Under the pieces are notes generated by a model that made no database searches, was not told the DNA's origin, and saw nothing but the letters and a program-made list of their open reading frames with translations. This document shows positions 1 through 8,271 of a DNA stretch of 44,336 nucleotides, piece after piece (the first letter of the stretch is position 1; each line of letters begins with the position of its first letter). Source of the DNA: Enterococcus nangangensis (GTDB lineage: Bacteria; Bacillota; Bacilli; Lactobacillales; Enterococcaceae); assembly GCF_005405245.1 (NCBI RefSeq), contig NZ_BJDR01000016.1:1-44336 (forward strand), read 5' to 3'. A program made the translations under genes and the position numbers.

Positions 1-282
1 CTCCTGTCTTTCTTAAGTATTTTAAGAATAACAGGAGGTTAACTATTAGAGAATATACTGGGGTACTTCCCGCTTACTTTTGGCAGAAGAACGTCCCAAA
101 AATACTCAAAACAAAAACCACCCTTATCATCTTCCAAGACTGGAATCGATACGGATGGCATCCTAGATACTGTTAAATTAGGCATTTACTTCATAAAAAA
201 TTCTGTGAATAAACTTTTAACTTTTGCTCTTCTTTATTTTTTTTAGCATAGATATTCTTTAAAAAGTTATTATTCTTTTTTG
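1..282. other. Non-coding left edge with a symmetric hairpin
   Basis: I see no gene here. Positions 1-37 form a hairpin: CTCCTGT (1-7) pairs with ACAGGAG (31-37), and an inner CTTAA (12-16) pairs with TTAAG (22-26), with four unpaired bases on each side between the two stems. No T-run follows on the plus strand, and on the minus strand the downstream side is outside the window. It could be a terminator for the minus-strand gene at 283-2631, but it lies about 245 bases past that stop, so this is weak. The rest (38-282) is AT-rich and has no recognisable coding or repeat content. Confidence 0.4.
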
Positions 283-2631
283 TTATTTAATCCATACTCC
301 GCTGCTATTAAATTTATAAATTGTGTTACCTATTTTTTTTGTACCAGTAATCATAGACCCTGAACTATCTAAGTAGTACCATTTGCCACTAGTCTGTAAC
401 CAACCAATTTGCATGGAGCCACTAGCACTAAGATAGTACCACGTGTTTCCTATATGCTGCCAACCCGTTTGCATAGCACCACTAGCATTAAGATAGTACC
501 ACGTGTTTCCTATATGCTGCCAACCCATTTGCATAGCACCACTAGTATTAAGATAGTACCACGTGTTTCCTATATGCTGCCAGCCCGTTTGCATAGCACC
601 ACTAGCATCAAGATAGTACCACGTGTTTCCTATATGTTGCCAGCCCATTTGCATGACACCACCATTGTCTAAGTAATACCACTTATCCTCTATTTTTTGC
701 CAGCCAATTTGCATAGCGCCGCTATCATTAAAATAATACCAGTAGTCAACTATAGGATTCAAAGGATCACTAGAACACCATCTAATAAGCTGCCATCCCG
801 TTTGCATTACTCCTAAACTATCCATATAATACCACTTAGATTTAACTTGAATCCAATCGGTATTTTTCCCATATTCTCCATAATAATACCATTTATTATC
901 TATTTTAGTCCATCCAACTAACACTTTTACTTCAATATGAAAGCTTAAAGTTTCATATCCAGTAGCACTAAATTCCACTTCATGAAAACCTGTTTCATTC
1001 AGTTCAATATTAGCAAACTCTAACTCTTTCCATTTGAAATTTCCTTGAATTTCTTTTCCTGAATTATCTACAACTTTTCCATTACTAATATTTGATGCAG
1101 AAAGACTTTGCCCCTTATAAATAGAGCTAGCCAATGGCAAATTGACTAAATATGATTTAGCAGGCAAAATTTTAAATGTAATTTCTTTAGTTCCAACGTA
1201 TTTTCTTTTGTTATTATAGGTCTCTGTCCCACTTATTGTTACACTTCCATAATTTAAAATATTTTCCCCAAACGTTATAGTGTAATCCACATTTTTTTCC
1301 AACTTATCTTTCCCATCATACACCTCTATGTTAGGTTCTATTTTGTTACCGGTATACATAATAGAATTTATCTTTTCAAAAGATAAATCACTAACTGCTT
1401 TTTCTTGATACCCAGCGCCTTCTATTTTTAACTCCGGAAACTTAAGAAATAACGCATTTAATGTATCCTCCAACTTTTCTGAATCTTTCCAGTTGGATAT
1501 CTTTAAATTAGACATGTTTTTAATGTTTTTTATTGAATCTAGAGTATATAATTTATCGATATCCCAATTCGACAGATTCAAATTAGTAGAGCTTACGCCA
1601 CCATAATTATATTCTGAGGTATCAAATAATCCCTCTATATCCGTTATTCCTGATAATATCCAATCGGATAAGTTTAAAACCTCAAAATACGTTTCTCCAA
1701 ACATAAAGTACATATTTTGAACTAATGCTACATTCCAACCAGATAGATTTAAATTATTTAAATTTTTAATTCTTCGAAACATATTAGTCATGTTTATAAC
1801 TTTAGATGTATTCCACTTTGACAGATCTAAGCTAGGTAAATTAAATACCTCTTCAAACATTCCTGACATAGCAGTTACATTAGAAACGTTCCAATTCGAC
1901 AAATCCAGAGAGGAAATAGCACTTCCTAAAAACATATAATTCATATTCTGAACATTTTTTACATTCCACGCATCAATGTTTAACTCTTTCAAGTTTGAAG
2001 TTAGAGTAAGGTTCCCTACAGAAAACATTCCTGACATATCTTTAACATTTGAAACATCCCAGAAATTCAGGTTTAGTGAAGTTAAACCAGTGGCATCATA
2101 GAACATATTGCTCATATTTGTAACTTTCGAAACATTCCAATTTGCTATAAATAAATCTTTTAATTTATAAGTTTCTTTAAACATACCACTCATATCTGTC
2201 ACATTAGAAGTATCCCAACTTGACAAATCAAGTGTATCTATCTCAGTGACATCATAAAACATATAGCTCATGTCTTCTACTCTTGAAGTATCTAATAACT
2301 CAATATTATCAATTGTTTTAAGTCGAGTCATTTTTGTAAACAACTTAGGGGTCTTCGGTAAAACTACTTTTCCTTCAATAACTACTTTTCTAATATTTGA
2401 AATATTTTTACTCCATGGATATGTTAAATCATAACTTGGTCCCTCAGGAGAAAGCAGCGTCCCTGCTTCAAGATATAAAACTCCATCAGTCGTCAAACGC
2501 CAATCAATCCCATAATTTCCTTGATCTAAGATAGATTCCTCACTATGTGTTTGTTTAGGAATTAAGAATAGCACAAGTACCAAACAAATCACACTGACAA
2601 TTATCCCTATACCTCTTTTGCTTTTTTCCAT
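283..2631 (-). CDS. Secreted BspA-type leucine-rich repeat protein with choline/glucan-binding repeats
   Basis: A 782-residue secreted surface protein. Residues 1-30 are a signal peptide (short basic start, then a hydrophobic stretch at about 8-24). Residues about 108-390 hold roughly nine BspA/DUF285 repeats with the pattern W(D/N)(T/V)S(N/K)V..M..MF. A linker of about 390-570 contains a possible bacterial Ig-like fold. The C-terminus (about 572-782) has ten cell-wall-binding repeats of the form GWQHIGNTWYYLDASGAMQT, four of them nearly identical. There is no LPXTG motif, so attachment is probably non-covalent through these repeats. BspA proteins are known as adhesin-like and the repeats bind phosphocholine or glucans in other families; the ligand here is unknown. 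An SD-like GGAGTG precedes the ATG. It is separated from the polysaccharide operon by 427 bases, so it probably has its own promoter. Confidence 0.85.
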   Translation of the reverse strand: MEKSKRGIGIIVSVICLVLVLFLIPKQTHSEESILDQGNYGIDWRLTTDGVLYLEAGTLLSPEGPSYDLTYPWSKNISNIRKVVIEGKVVLPKTPKLFTKMTRLKTIDNIELLDTSRVEDMSYMFYDVTEIDTLDLSSWDTSNVTDMSGMFKETYKLKDLFIANWNVSKVTNMSNMFYDATGLTSLNLNFWDVSNVKDMSGMFSVGNLTLTSNLKELNIDAWNVKNVQNMNYMFLGSAISSLDLSNWNVSNVTAMSGMFEEVFNLPSLDLSKWNTSKVINMTNMFRRIKNLNNLNLSGWNVALVQNMYFMFGETYFEVLNLSDWILSGITDIEGLFDTSEYNYGGVSSTNLNLSNWDIDKLYTLDSIKNIKNMSNLKISNWKDSEKLEDTLNALFLKFPELKIEGAGYQEKAVSDLSFEKINSIMYTGNKIEPNIEVYDGKDKLEKNVDYTITFGENILNYGSVTISGTETYNNKRKYVGTKEITFKILPAKSYLVNLPLASSIYKGQSLSASNISNGKVVDNSGKEIQGNFKWKELEFANIELNETGFHEVEFSATGYETLSFHIEVKVLVGWTKIDNKWYYYGEYGKNTDWIQVKSKWYYMDSLGVMQTGWQLIRWCSSDPLNPIVDYWYYFNDSGAMQIGWQKIEDKWYYLDNGGVMQMGWQHIGNTWYYLDASGAMQTGWQHIGNTWYYLNTSGAMQMGWQHIGNTWYYLNASGAMQTGWQHIGNTWYYLSASGSMQIGWLQTSGKWYYLDSSGSMITGTKKIGNTIYKFNSSGVWIK
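421..660 (-). repeat. Four 60-bp tandem repeats encoding cell-wall-binding units
   Basis: Four consecutive 60-base units (from 421, 481, 541 and 601) are almost identical at DNA level. Differences include third-codon and Asp/Asn/Ser changes just before ASG and TSG. Each encodes one 20-residue GWQ-type binding repeat of the surface protein at 283-2631. The near-identity, compared with the diverged outer repeats, points to recent expansion by recombination or slippage. The copy number could differ between strains. Confidence 0.9.
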
Positions 2632-3058
2632 TTTGTCACTCCATTCTTCTTAGAAGCTTATAATGTTTGAAAGGTCTTAAACTACTTTCATATTATCACA
2701 GGTAAATATTGTTTTCTATAAAAATAAAAACGTTCTATTTTTTATTCATAGAGAGTATGAGCTCAATAAAATAGCACCTATACGCCAAATAGCCCAACCT
2801 CTATACTGAGAGTTGGGGAGTTTGGCGGTTAATTTTATTCTGAACAAATTTTTAGACATCCTCTTAGGCAGTATAACTCAGCTGTTTTGTAGGCGCTGAG
2901 GATGATTCATAAAAGAACTCCTAATTTCCTAATGACTCAAGTTCTTCTTTCCGTATGGATAAGGTACTATTCTATAGGCACTTACAGACACATTAATTAT
3001 CAATGCAGAATCTAGCATTCTAACATATCAGCACTGCTGCACCGAAAACAAGTTATCC
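2632..3058. other. Intergenic region with two hairpins
   Basis: This 427-base gap lies between the tarJ-like gene and the surface-protein gene. It holds two stem-loops. At 2783-2827, CGCCAAA pairs with TTTGGCG, with an inner CCCAA/TTGGG and CTCT/AGAG. At 2857-2904, CATCCTC pairs with GAGGATG. Neither is followed by a clear T-run in either direction. A GATAAT with an upstream TG (minus strand, 2692-2697) could be an extended -10 for the surface protein, with no good -35. I find no coding capacity. Remnants of a mobile element are possible but I cannot identify one. Confidence 0.5.
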
Positions 3059-4084
3059 TTAAAATTCCCATTTCATAACTGCTTTTCCCCAAGTATTTTG
3101 GAGCTCTTTATCGAAGAAGCTAATCATATCCGTTGTTGTTTTGACAGGTTCAACAATACCTACTAAACTAGCTAATCGATCACAAGCATTAGGATGTTCT
3201 GTCAAAAATTGAATCGTTCTTTCAAAATCTACACGACCGCTGCGGCTACTACCAAACATTGTAATTCCCTTTTCGAGAACAAGTCTCGTGTTTATCTCAA
3301 TAGAATGTTCAGAAACACCCATTAAAGATATTGTGCCTTCAGGTTTAATATAGTGAATAATTTGATCTACAGCATCCTGACTCCCCATCCCGCCAACACA
3401 CTCAATTCCGTGGGAAATGCTCATATCAGCAGGAATTTCATCAATTTGGTAGGTCTCAGTCGCAAAAGAAAAATACTGGAGCTTTTCTGGATTTTTTCCA
3501 AATACGAAGATTTTCGATGTGGGAAAGATTCTATTAAGTAACAAGCTGACAATAAAGCCTAAATTTCCATCCCCCCAGATACCAAAAGTTTCGTTATCCC
3601 CATTCATTCTTACTTTCAAGCGAGAAATCGCATGCATTGCAACAGAAATTAATTCCGTATATGCGGCTACCTCAGAAGATAAAGATTCTGGAATAGAAAC
3701 TAAACGATCAGGCGTAGAATAAACATATTCTTGCATTAATCCATCAAAGCCACTAGAGCGAAATTTGGATGTAGGTAAATAGTTTTCACTAATTGTGTTG
3801 CTTTTTTCAGCTGGTGTGTTAGGAATAATAATTACTCTTTGTCCCACTTTAAAAGTTCCAGATTTATCTAAAATTACTTCACCGACACCTTCATGAATCA
3901 GCGCCATGGGTAACTTTTTTTTAAGAACATCTTTTCCTCTTGAACCAGTGAAATAGCGCTGATCAGCATGACAAATGGAGAGATACGTTGGACGAACAAT
4001 AACTGTATTAGAAGTCACTTTTTCATCGATGGAAAAAAGTTCAAACTGTCTTGGAGACGTTAGACGGACAACCTGATTAATCAT
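3059..4084 (-). CDS. tarJ: Ribulose-5-phosphate reductase (TarJ-like, MDR family)
   Basis: A 341-residue zinc-type medium-chain dehydrogenase/reductase, probably reducing ribulose-5-phosphate to ribitol-5-phosphate with NADPH. Visible features are ICHADQRY with the catalytic-zinc Cys38, the HEG motif at 64-66, and the nucleotide-binding GDGNLG at 171-176. The four-cysteine structural zinc loop of classical alcohol dehydrogenases is absent, as in TarJ/Bcs1-type enzymes. The start codon shares its A with the stop of the cytidylyltransferase gene (TAATG overlap at 4084), so the two are translationally coupled. TarI plus TarJ is the known pair that makes CDP-ribitol. Substrate is inferred from family and context; a different polyol phosphate is possible. 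Confidence 0.85.
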   Translation of the reverse strand: MINQVVRLTSPRQFELFSIDEKVTSNTVIVRPTYLSICHADQRYFTGSRGKDVLKKKLPMALIHEGVGEVILDKSGTFKVGQRVIIIPNTPAEKSNTISENYLPTSKFRSSGFDGLMQEYVYSTPDRLVSIPESLSSEVAAYTELISVAMHAISRLKVRMNGDNETFGIWGDGNLGFIVSLLLNRIFPTSKIFVFGKNPEKLQYFSFATETYQIDEIPADMSISHGIECVGGMGSQDAVDQIIHYIKPEGTISLMGVSEHSIEINTRLVLEKGITMFGSSRSGRVDFERTIQFLTEHPNACDRLASLVGIVEPVKTTTDMISFFDKELQNTWGKAVMKWEF

Positions 4085-4782
4085 TATCTTTCCTCCAAAA
4101 TGGCATTAGCGATTTTCAAGTCATAAGGGGTTGTGATTTTTAGATTGGAAGCTTCACCTTGGACCATATAAATTTTTTCACCAGCCAATAAACAAATCTT
4201 ACATGAGTCCGTTAACGTTCCTTTTTCTTCTTCAGTTAATTTCTCATAACTAGCCTTTAAAGTTTTAATTCGAAAAGTTTGCGGCGTTTGTCCTTGATAC
4301 ATTTCATCACGATTGGGAATATCTGTAATAAGATCATCATTTACCCGAACAATGGTGTCAAAGGACGGAATACCAGTATCTACTGCTGCATATTTTTTTG
4401 TCGCTTCTAAATTTTCATCAATAATTCTTTTCGTTACAAAAGGTCGAACCGCATCGTGAACTAAAAGAACATCTTCATCAGTTAATTTATAATGGGCTTC
4501 AATATACTCAATCGCTTTATTTAACGTATCGTTTCTCTCAGCGCCGCCTTCGATAATCACGACCCGGTTATCGTCAATATACTTAGCAATAGTATCTTTA
4601 GTATGTTCTATCCACGCTTTAGGACATGACACAATTATTTTTTCAAAATCAGAATTTAAAATAAATTTCTCCAATGTATGAATAATAATTGGTTTATTAC
4701 CTAAAGGAAGAAATTGTTTTGGCATTGAAGTATTACCCATTCTTTTCCCAATTCCGCCAGCCATAATTTGTGCAAAAAACAT
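4084..4782 (-). CDS. tarI: Ribitol-5-phosphate cytidylyltransferase (TarI-like)
   Basis: A 232-residue IspD/TarI-family nucleotidyltransferase that should condense CTP with ribitol-5-phosphate to CDP-ribitol in the cytoplasm. The N-terminal signature MAGGIGKRMG (7-16) with PKQFLPLGNKP, the HDAVRPF motif (109-115) and QGQTPQTF (163-170) are all present. IspD of the isoprenoid pathway has the same fold. TarI is preferred because of the coupled TarJ-like reductase and the surrounding polysaccharide genes with two LicD-type transferases that could use CDP-ribitol. A strong AGGAGG lies just upstream of the ATG. The flippase gene ends 44 bases upstream, so it belongs to the same operon. Confidence 0.85.
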   Translation of the reverse strand: MFFAQIMAGGIGKRMGNTSMPKQFLPLGNKPIIIHTLEKFILNSDFEKIIVSCPKAWIEHTKDTIAKYIDDNRVVIIEGGAERNDTLNKAIEYIEAHYKLTDEDVLLVHDAVRPFVTKRIIDENLEATKKYAAVDTGIPSFDTIVRVNDDLITDIPNRDEMYQGQTPQTFRIKTLKASYEKLTEEEKGTLTDSCKICLLAGEKIYMVQGEASNLKITTPYDLKIANAILEER

Positions 4783-4826
4783 TTACATCGTCCTCCTAGT
4801 ATAATCTTCTATCTATCTGTTTTAGA

Positions 4827-6242
4827 TTATTTAAATTTTAATAACTCCAAGGCTGGATTTACTTTTAATAACAAGGTCATTAATGTGTAGACCATAAGTC
4901 CAAGTAACCCCTGTGTAAAGGTAAGTATAAAACCATTTAATCCCGTCATATTAATCAAATCTATAACTAGATACGCCAATGCTCCAGCAACACAACATAA
5001 TAATAAGTTTTTAAAGTTAAAACGATAAGTAGTTTCCTTGCTGAGTATAATAACTCTTGAGAAGGCCAAATAAAATTGTCCTACCGTGTAACCTACAGCA
5101 GCACCAGAGGCACCCCAATTAGGAACTAATAATAGGCACAAAATAATATTAATAACTAATCCTATTATAATTGTTCTCGTGTAAGATGCAATTTTATTTT
5201 TAGGCACAAGATACATATTAGCAATGGCTTGTTGAATAGTTGCTAATAACATTACGGGAACGAGAATTGGAACTATTTGAACAACCTCTCTAAAGCTGCT
5301 TCCCAAAAACAAATCCACTACTCCAGAAATAATGCCTAGAACGATAAACATACAACCCACTGCCATAAATACTTGAATATCAATTGCTTTTCCTAAAAGA
5401 TCAATCATTTCTTGTTCTTGATTTTCCTTTTCAAGAGATGACATTCGAGGTAAAAGCACTGTATTTAATGAATTAACTAATGAGGTGATTAGCATTATTA
5501 AAACTAATGAATTAGAAAACATTCCTACAACAGCCATACTGGTCATAACTCCAAGAATAGTTGTATTCATGTTATTAAATAGCGTCGACGCTACTTTAAC
5601 TACAAAAAAACTTAGAGCCGGAACAAAGTGAGACCACATTTTTTTTAAAGATACTTTCACAAAAAAGACTTTGTCTTTGATAAAAAACCAAAATGCTAAA
5701 CCTGACAAAAAGGAACTAAAGCCCATGATTCCGACATAGGTATTCAAATCACTTTGATCACGAATTAAAACGATTGTCAAAATAAACGTAAAAATCTTAA
5801 CAACGGCATTTACGATAGAAACCATTTTAAAATCTTCTATTCCTTGAAAAAACCACGAAATGTCTAACAACGTGGCCAAAACAACTAGAGATTGCAAAAA
5901 AAACAAAATACTAAATTTAGAAAAAAAAGAAAAGATAAGGTAAATAATTAATATACTGGATGAAAAAAAGACATTAAATCCCTGAATCTCCCAAAATCGT
6001 TCTGAAAGCTTTTTTTTGTCATTGCGAACAAAGGCAATTTCTCTCACACCATAACTAGATAAACCTAAGCCAGCAACCAATATAAAGTAGCTAACAATAG
6101 AGTTGATGTAGTTCCATGTACCTATTCCTTCTGGTTGTAAAGCTCTAGAAACTAACGGGACTGTAATCACAGGAAGCATTACTACCAAGACTTGATAACT
6201 AGCTTGATAAAAAAAGTTCCACAGGATATTTTTATTTTTCAA
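4827..6242 (-). CDS. Polysaccharide flippase, Wzx/MOP family
   Basis: A highly hydrophobic protein of about 471 residues with 12-14 predicted membrane segments. It matches the Wzx/RfbX oligosaccharide flippase family (MOP superfamily). The N-terminal region reading VPLVSRALQPEGIGTWNY is typical. It would move an undecaprenyl-linked oligosaccharide across the membrane. The frame is open to a TTG at 6272, but the TTG at 6242 follows AGAGAGGTG at five bases and gives the usual MKNKNILWNF start, so I chose 6242. It is notable because the locus also encodes an ABC-type exporter, implying two separately exported intermediates. No Wzy polymerase is evident nearby. Confidence 0.88.
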   Translation of the reverse strand: MKNKNILWNFFYQASYQVLVVMLPVITVPLVSRALQPEGIGTWNYINSIVSYFILVAGLGLSSYGVREIAFVRNDKKKLSERFWEIQGFNVFFSSSILIIYLIFSFFSKFSILFFLQSLVVLATLLDISWFFQGIEDFKMVSIVNAVVKIFTFILTIVLIRDQSDLNTYVGIMGFSSFLSGLAFWFFIKDKVFFVKVSLKKMWSHFVPALSFFVVKVASTLFNNMNTTILGVMTSMAVVGMFSNSLVLIMLITSLVNSLNTVLLPRMSSLEKENQEQEMIDLLGKAIDIQVFMAVGCMFIVLGIISGVVDLFLGSSFREVVQIVPILVPVMLLATIQQAIANMYLVPKNKIASYTRTIIIGLVINIILCLLLVPNWGASGAAVGYTVGQFYLAFSRVIILSKETTYRFNFKNLLLCCVAGALAYLVIDLINMTGLNGFILTFTQGLLGLMVYTLMTLLLKVNPALELLKFK

Positions 6243-6289
6243 TAAGGCACCTCTCTTTGAAAAACACTTCAATTTGCATTAAAGCATAT

Positions 6290-7114
6290 TTATTCTTTCC
6301 AATACCATTTGTAGAAGTCATGATTAATTCTATCCCCTTCAGGAGGTAGTGCCATATAGTTATTATAAAGTTGTTTCAAATAAATATCATACTCTGTAAT
6401 AGAAGAAAAATATTTACCTTCAAATAATACTTTACTATAAGAGTTGAATATCTCCCGAGGATATTTTTCTTTTTCTCTTAAACACGAAGAAGTTAGACAA
6501 CCGCAAAACTTTGTTTTCTGATTATTGTACTTTTGACTGTATGATTCTAGTTGTGAAACTTGCGTATACATATTTCCATTTATTCTACTTTTAACGTATA
6601 AAGGAAAGCAAATAATTGTTTTTAAAAAAACTTTTAGTAAACTAGATGCGCCATTGTATGTAGTTATCCTGCTATAATAAGCGTTATTATCTTTTATGGC
6701 GATTTTGTTTTTAAATTTTTTTTCTTCCTCTTGACTATCGGGAATATTATCAACAGGAAATATATCAACGAAGATTCCCATCTCAATTGGAACTTTAGAA
6801 TATGACTTTGCATAGGTTCTTTTATCACATAACTTTGCATATGCCTTCCTATATCCAGAAGTATTTTTATCTAGCAAATAATATTGGTTATCCTTTTTGA
6901 GGACAGAAATTAATTTTTCATACTGAGTTCTTTCCAACATAATGTCAATATCATCATCCCATGGAATAAACCCTTTATGGCGAATAGCACCTATCAATGT
7001 ACCTCCACAAAGAGAGTATTTTATATCATGTTCAACGCAAATTTCATCAATATATTCTAAAATTTGCAATAGGATGTCCTTTTGTTTTTCACTACTTATT
7101 GGTTCTCTTGTCAT
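6290..7114 (-). CDS. LicD-family phosphotransferase (first copy)
   Basis: A 274-residue LicD/fukutin-type nucleotidyltransferase-fold protein. The core CGGTLIGAIRHKGFIPWDDD lies at residues 36-55. It contains the metal-binding DDDID of the family, which transfers phosphocholine (LicD) or ribitol phosphate (fukutin/FKRP) from CDP-activated donors. No choline uptake or activation genes are nearby, while tarI/tarJ sit just downstream, so ribitol phosphate is the likelier cargo (inference). The frame begins at 7126, but GGATGG lies eight bases before the second ATG, so 7114 is preferred. A gap of more than 200 AT-rich bases separates it from the upstream GT2 gene, and an internal promoter may lie there. 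Confidence 0.88.
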   Translation of the reverse strand: MTREPISSEKQKDILLQILEYIDEICVEHDIKYSLCGGTLIGAIRHKGFIPWDDDIDIMLERTQYEKLISVLKKDNQYYLLDKNTSGYRKAYAKLCDKRTYAKSYSKVPIEMGIFVDIFPVDNIPDSQEEEKKFKNKIAIKDNNAYYSRITTYNGASSLLKVFLKTIICFPLYVKSRINGNMYTQVSQLESYSQKYNNQKTKFCGCLTSSCLREKEKYPREIFNSYSKVLFEGKYFSSITEYDIYLKQLYNNYMALPPEGDRINHDFYKWYWKE

Positions 7115-7345
7115 TCGAAAACCCATCCTTTCATTACATAAAAACCTACGTTTTATTTAAAAATCAATACATCAAATTATATTCAAAAAATTTTTAATTG
7201 GATCTAATTATTTGATGCGCAAAAAGATATTCAGAAACTTTAACCGATTTTTCTCGTCAACAAGTAAAGTAGTTTACGTTTTAGTCTATTTTCTAATTAT
7301 AATATATATCGAAGACTATTATTAAAGTTTCCACTACAATAATTT

Positions 7346-8251
7346 TTAAAGCCTTTTCAGTAGAAAAAGAGTTCTTAACTGTATTTCATCTAAAAAATTA
7401 CTACGTAATCGATGAGGATAAAACGTTTTTTTCAAAGCCCCCCCAAAAAAACTTCTATCGCAGAAAATTGCTAAAAGTCTTTTTTCCTTAATAGTGAGTT
7501 GATTTTCTGTGATAGCTTGAAATTCATCTAACAATTCTTTATATTTTAGAGAACTATCACTTAGCAAAAATGTTTTGGCTCTCCACAATAGCATTCCAAA
7601 TTTCCCCATGTTATTGCTAGTTACTGTACTCTCGTGCCTTCGGTAATTAGCAGTGGCAAAGTTATCATATAAAATTTTTCCTTGACTAGCAAACAGCATA
7701 GACATCCACGTTCCACGAGCCTTTGATTTTTTAGGCTGGTTTTTTTTCAACAATTCCATAGCTGACTTGTTCATAGCCATAGTAAACTCTAAACCGCACA
7801 CCTCATAGATTGTATTTTCAAGGGTGAAGTCACTTTTTCTATCCATCGATTTTCTAATAAATTTAAGATTTTTATCACAAATATTATATGAAGAGTAATA
7901 GCATAGTGCTCCAGAATATTCTTCATTACTTAAAAACCTAACGGCCCTTTCTATTTTATCCGGTAACCACTGATCGTCCTGATCGGAAAACATAAAGTAA
8001 TCCTCATCGAACAATTTATTAGTTAATTTGTAAAAGCATTTAGGATATCCAACATTCTCGCCAAGTTCAACCCTAATATTCGAATTATTTTGTGCATATT
8101 TTTTTAATATGTTAATAGTTCCGTCAGTAGATCCATCATCACGAATATAAATTTTTACCTTTGGATAACTTTGATTCAGTATACTTTTTAATTGTTCCTC
8201 TAAATATTTCTCACCATTATACGTTGACATCAGTACTGCAACTTTTTTCAT
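7346..8251 (-). CDS. Glycosyltransferase family 2
   Basis: A 301-residue GT2 enzyme with a GT-A fold, probably cytoplasmic and membrane-associated. The start MKKVAVLMSTYNGEKYLEEQ is typical of rhamnosyltransferase-like GT2 proteins. The nucleotide-sugar DDG lies at 38-40 and the metal/acceptor motif DQDDQW at 90-95. It resembles streptococcal capsule side-chain transferases, but the sugar cannot be told from the sequence. It follows the second LicD gene by 20 bases, in the same operon. Composition is AT-rich like the rest of the variable block. Confidence 0.88.
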   Translation of the reverse strand: MKKVAVLMSTYNGEKYLEEQLKSILNQSYPKVKIYIRDDGSTDGTINILKKYAQNNSNIRVELGENVGYPKCFYKLTNKLFDEDYFMFSDQDDQWLPDKIERAVRFLSNEEYSGALCYYSSYNICDKNLKFIRKSMDRKSDFTLENTIYEVCGLEFTMAMNKSAMELLKKNQPKKSKARGTWMSMLFASQGKILYDNFATANYRRHESTVTSNNMGKFGMLLWRAKTFLLSDSSLKYKELLDEFQAITENQLTIKEKRLLAIFCDRSFFGGALKKTFYPHRLRSNFLDEIQLRTLFLLKRL

Positions 8252-8271
8252 ACGTTCTCCTTATAATACTT

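Noticed and set aside
1-282. Insertion-sequence remnant at the left edge
   Set aside because: There is one hairpin but no recognisable transposase fragment or paired inverted ends within the visible sequence.
421-660. Regularly spaced repeats resembling a CRISPR array
   Set aside because: The units are contiguous 60-mers with no unique spacers and encode protein repeats; no cas genes in the window.
409-672. Plus-strand open frame encoding a repetitive 87-residue peptide
   Set aside because: It is the antisense of the 60-bp repeats in the surface-protein gene; the repeat keeps the frame open. No ribosome site or family match.
4084-4782. IspD of the isoprenoid (MEP) pathway
   Set aside because: The fold is shared, but the overlapping TarJ-like reductase and polysaccharide context favour TarI.
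7115-7345. Internal promoter or regulatory RNA in the AT-rich gap before the first LicD gene
   Set aside because: Several A/T-rich -10-like words exist, but none has a properly spaced -35, and no stable structure is seen, so I do not annotate one.
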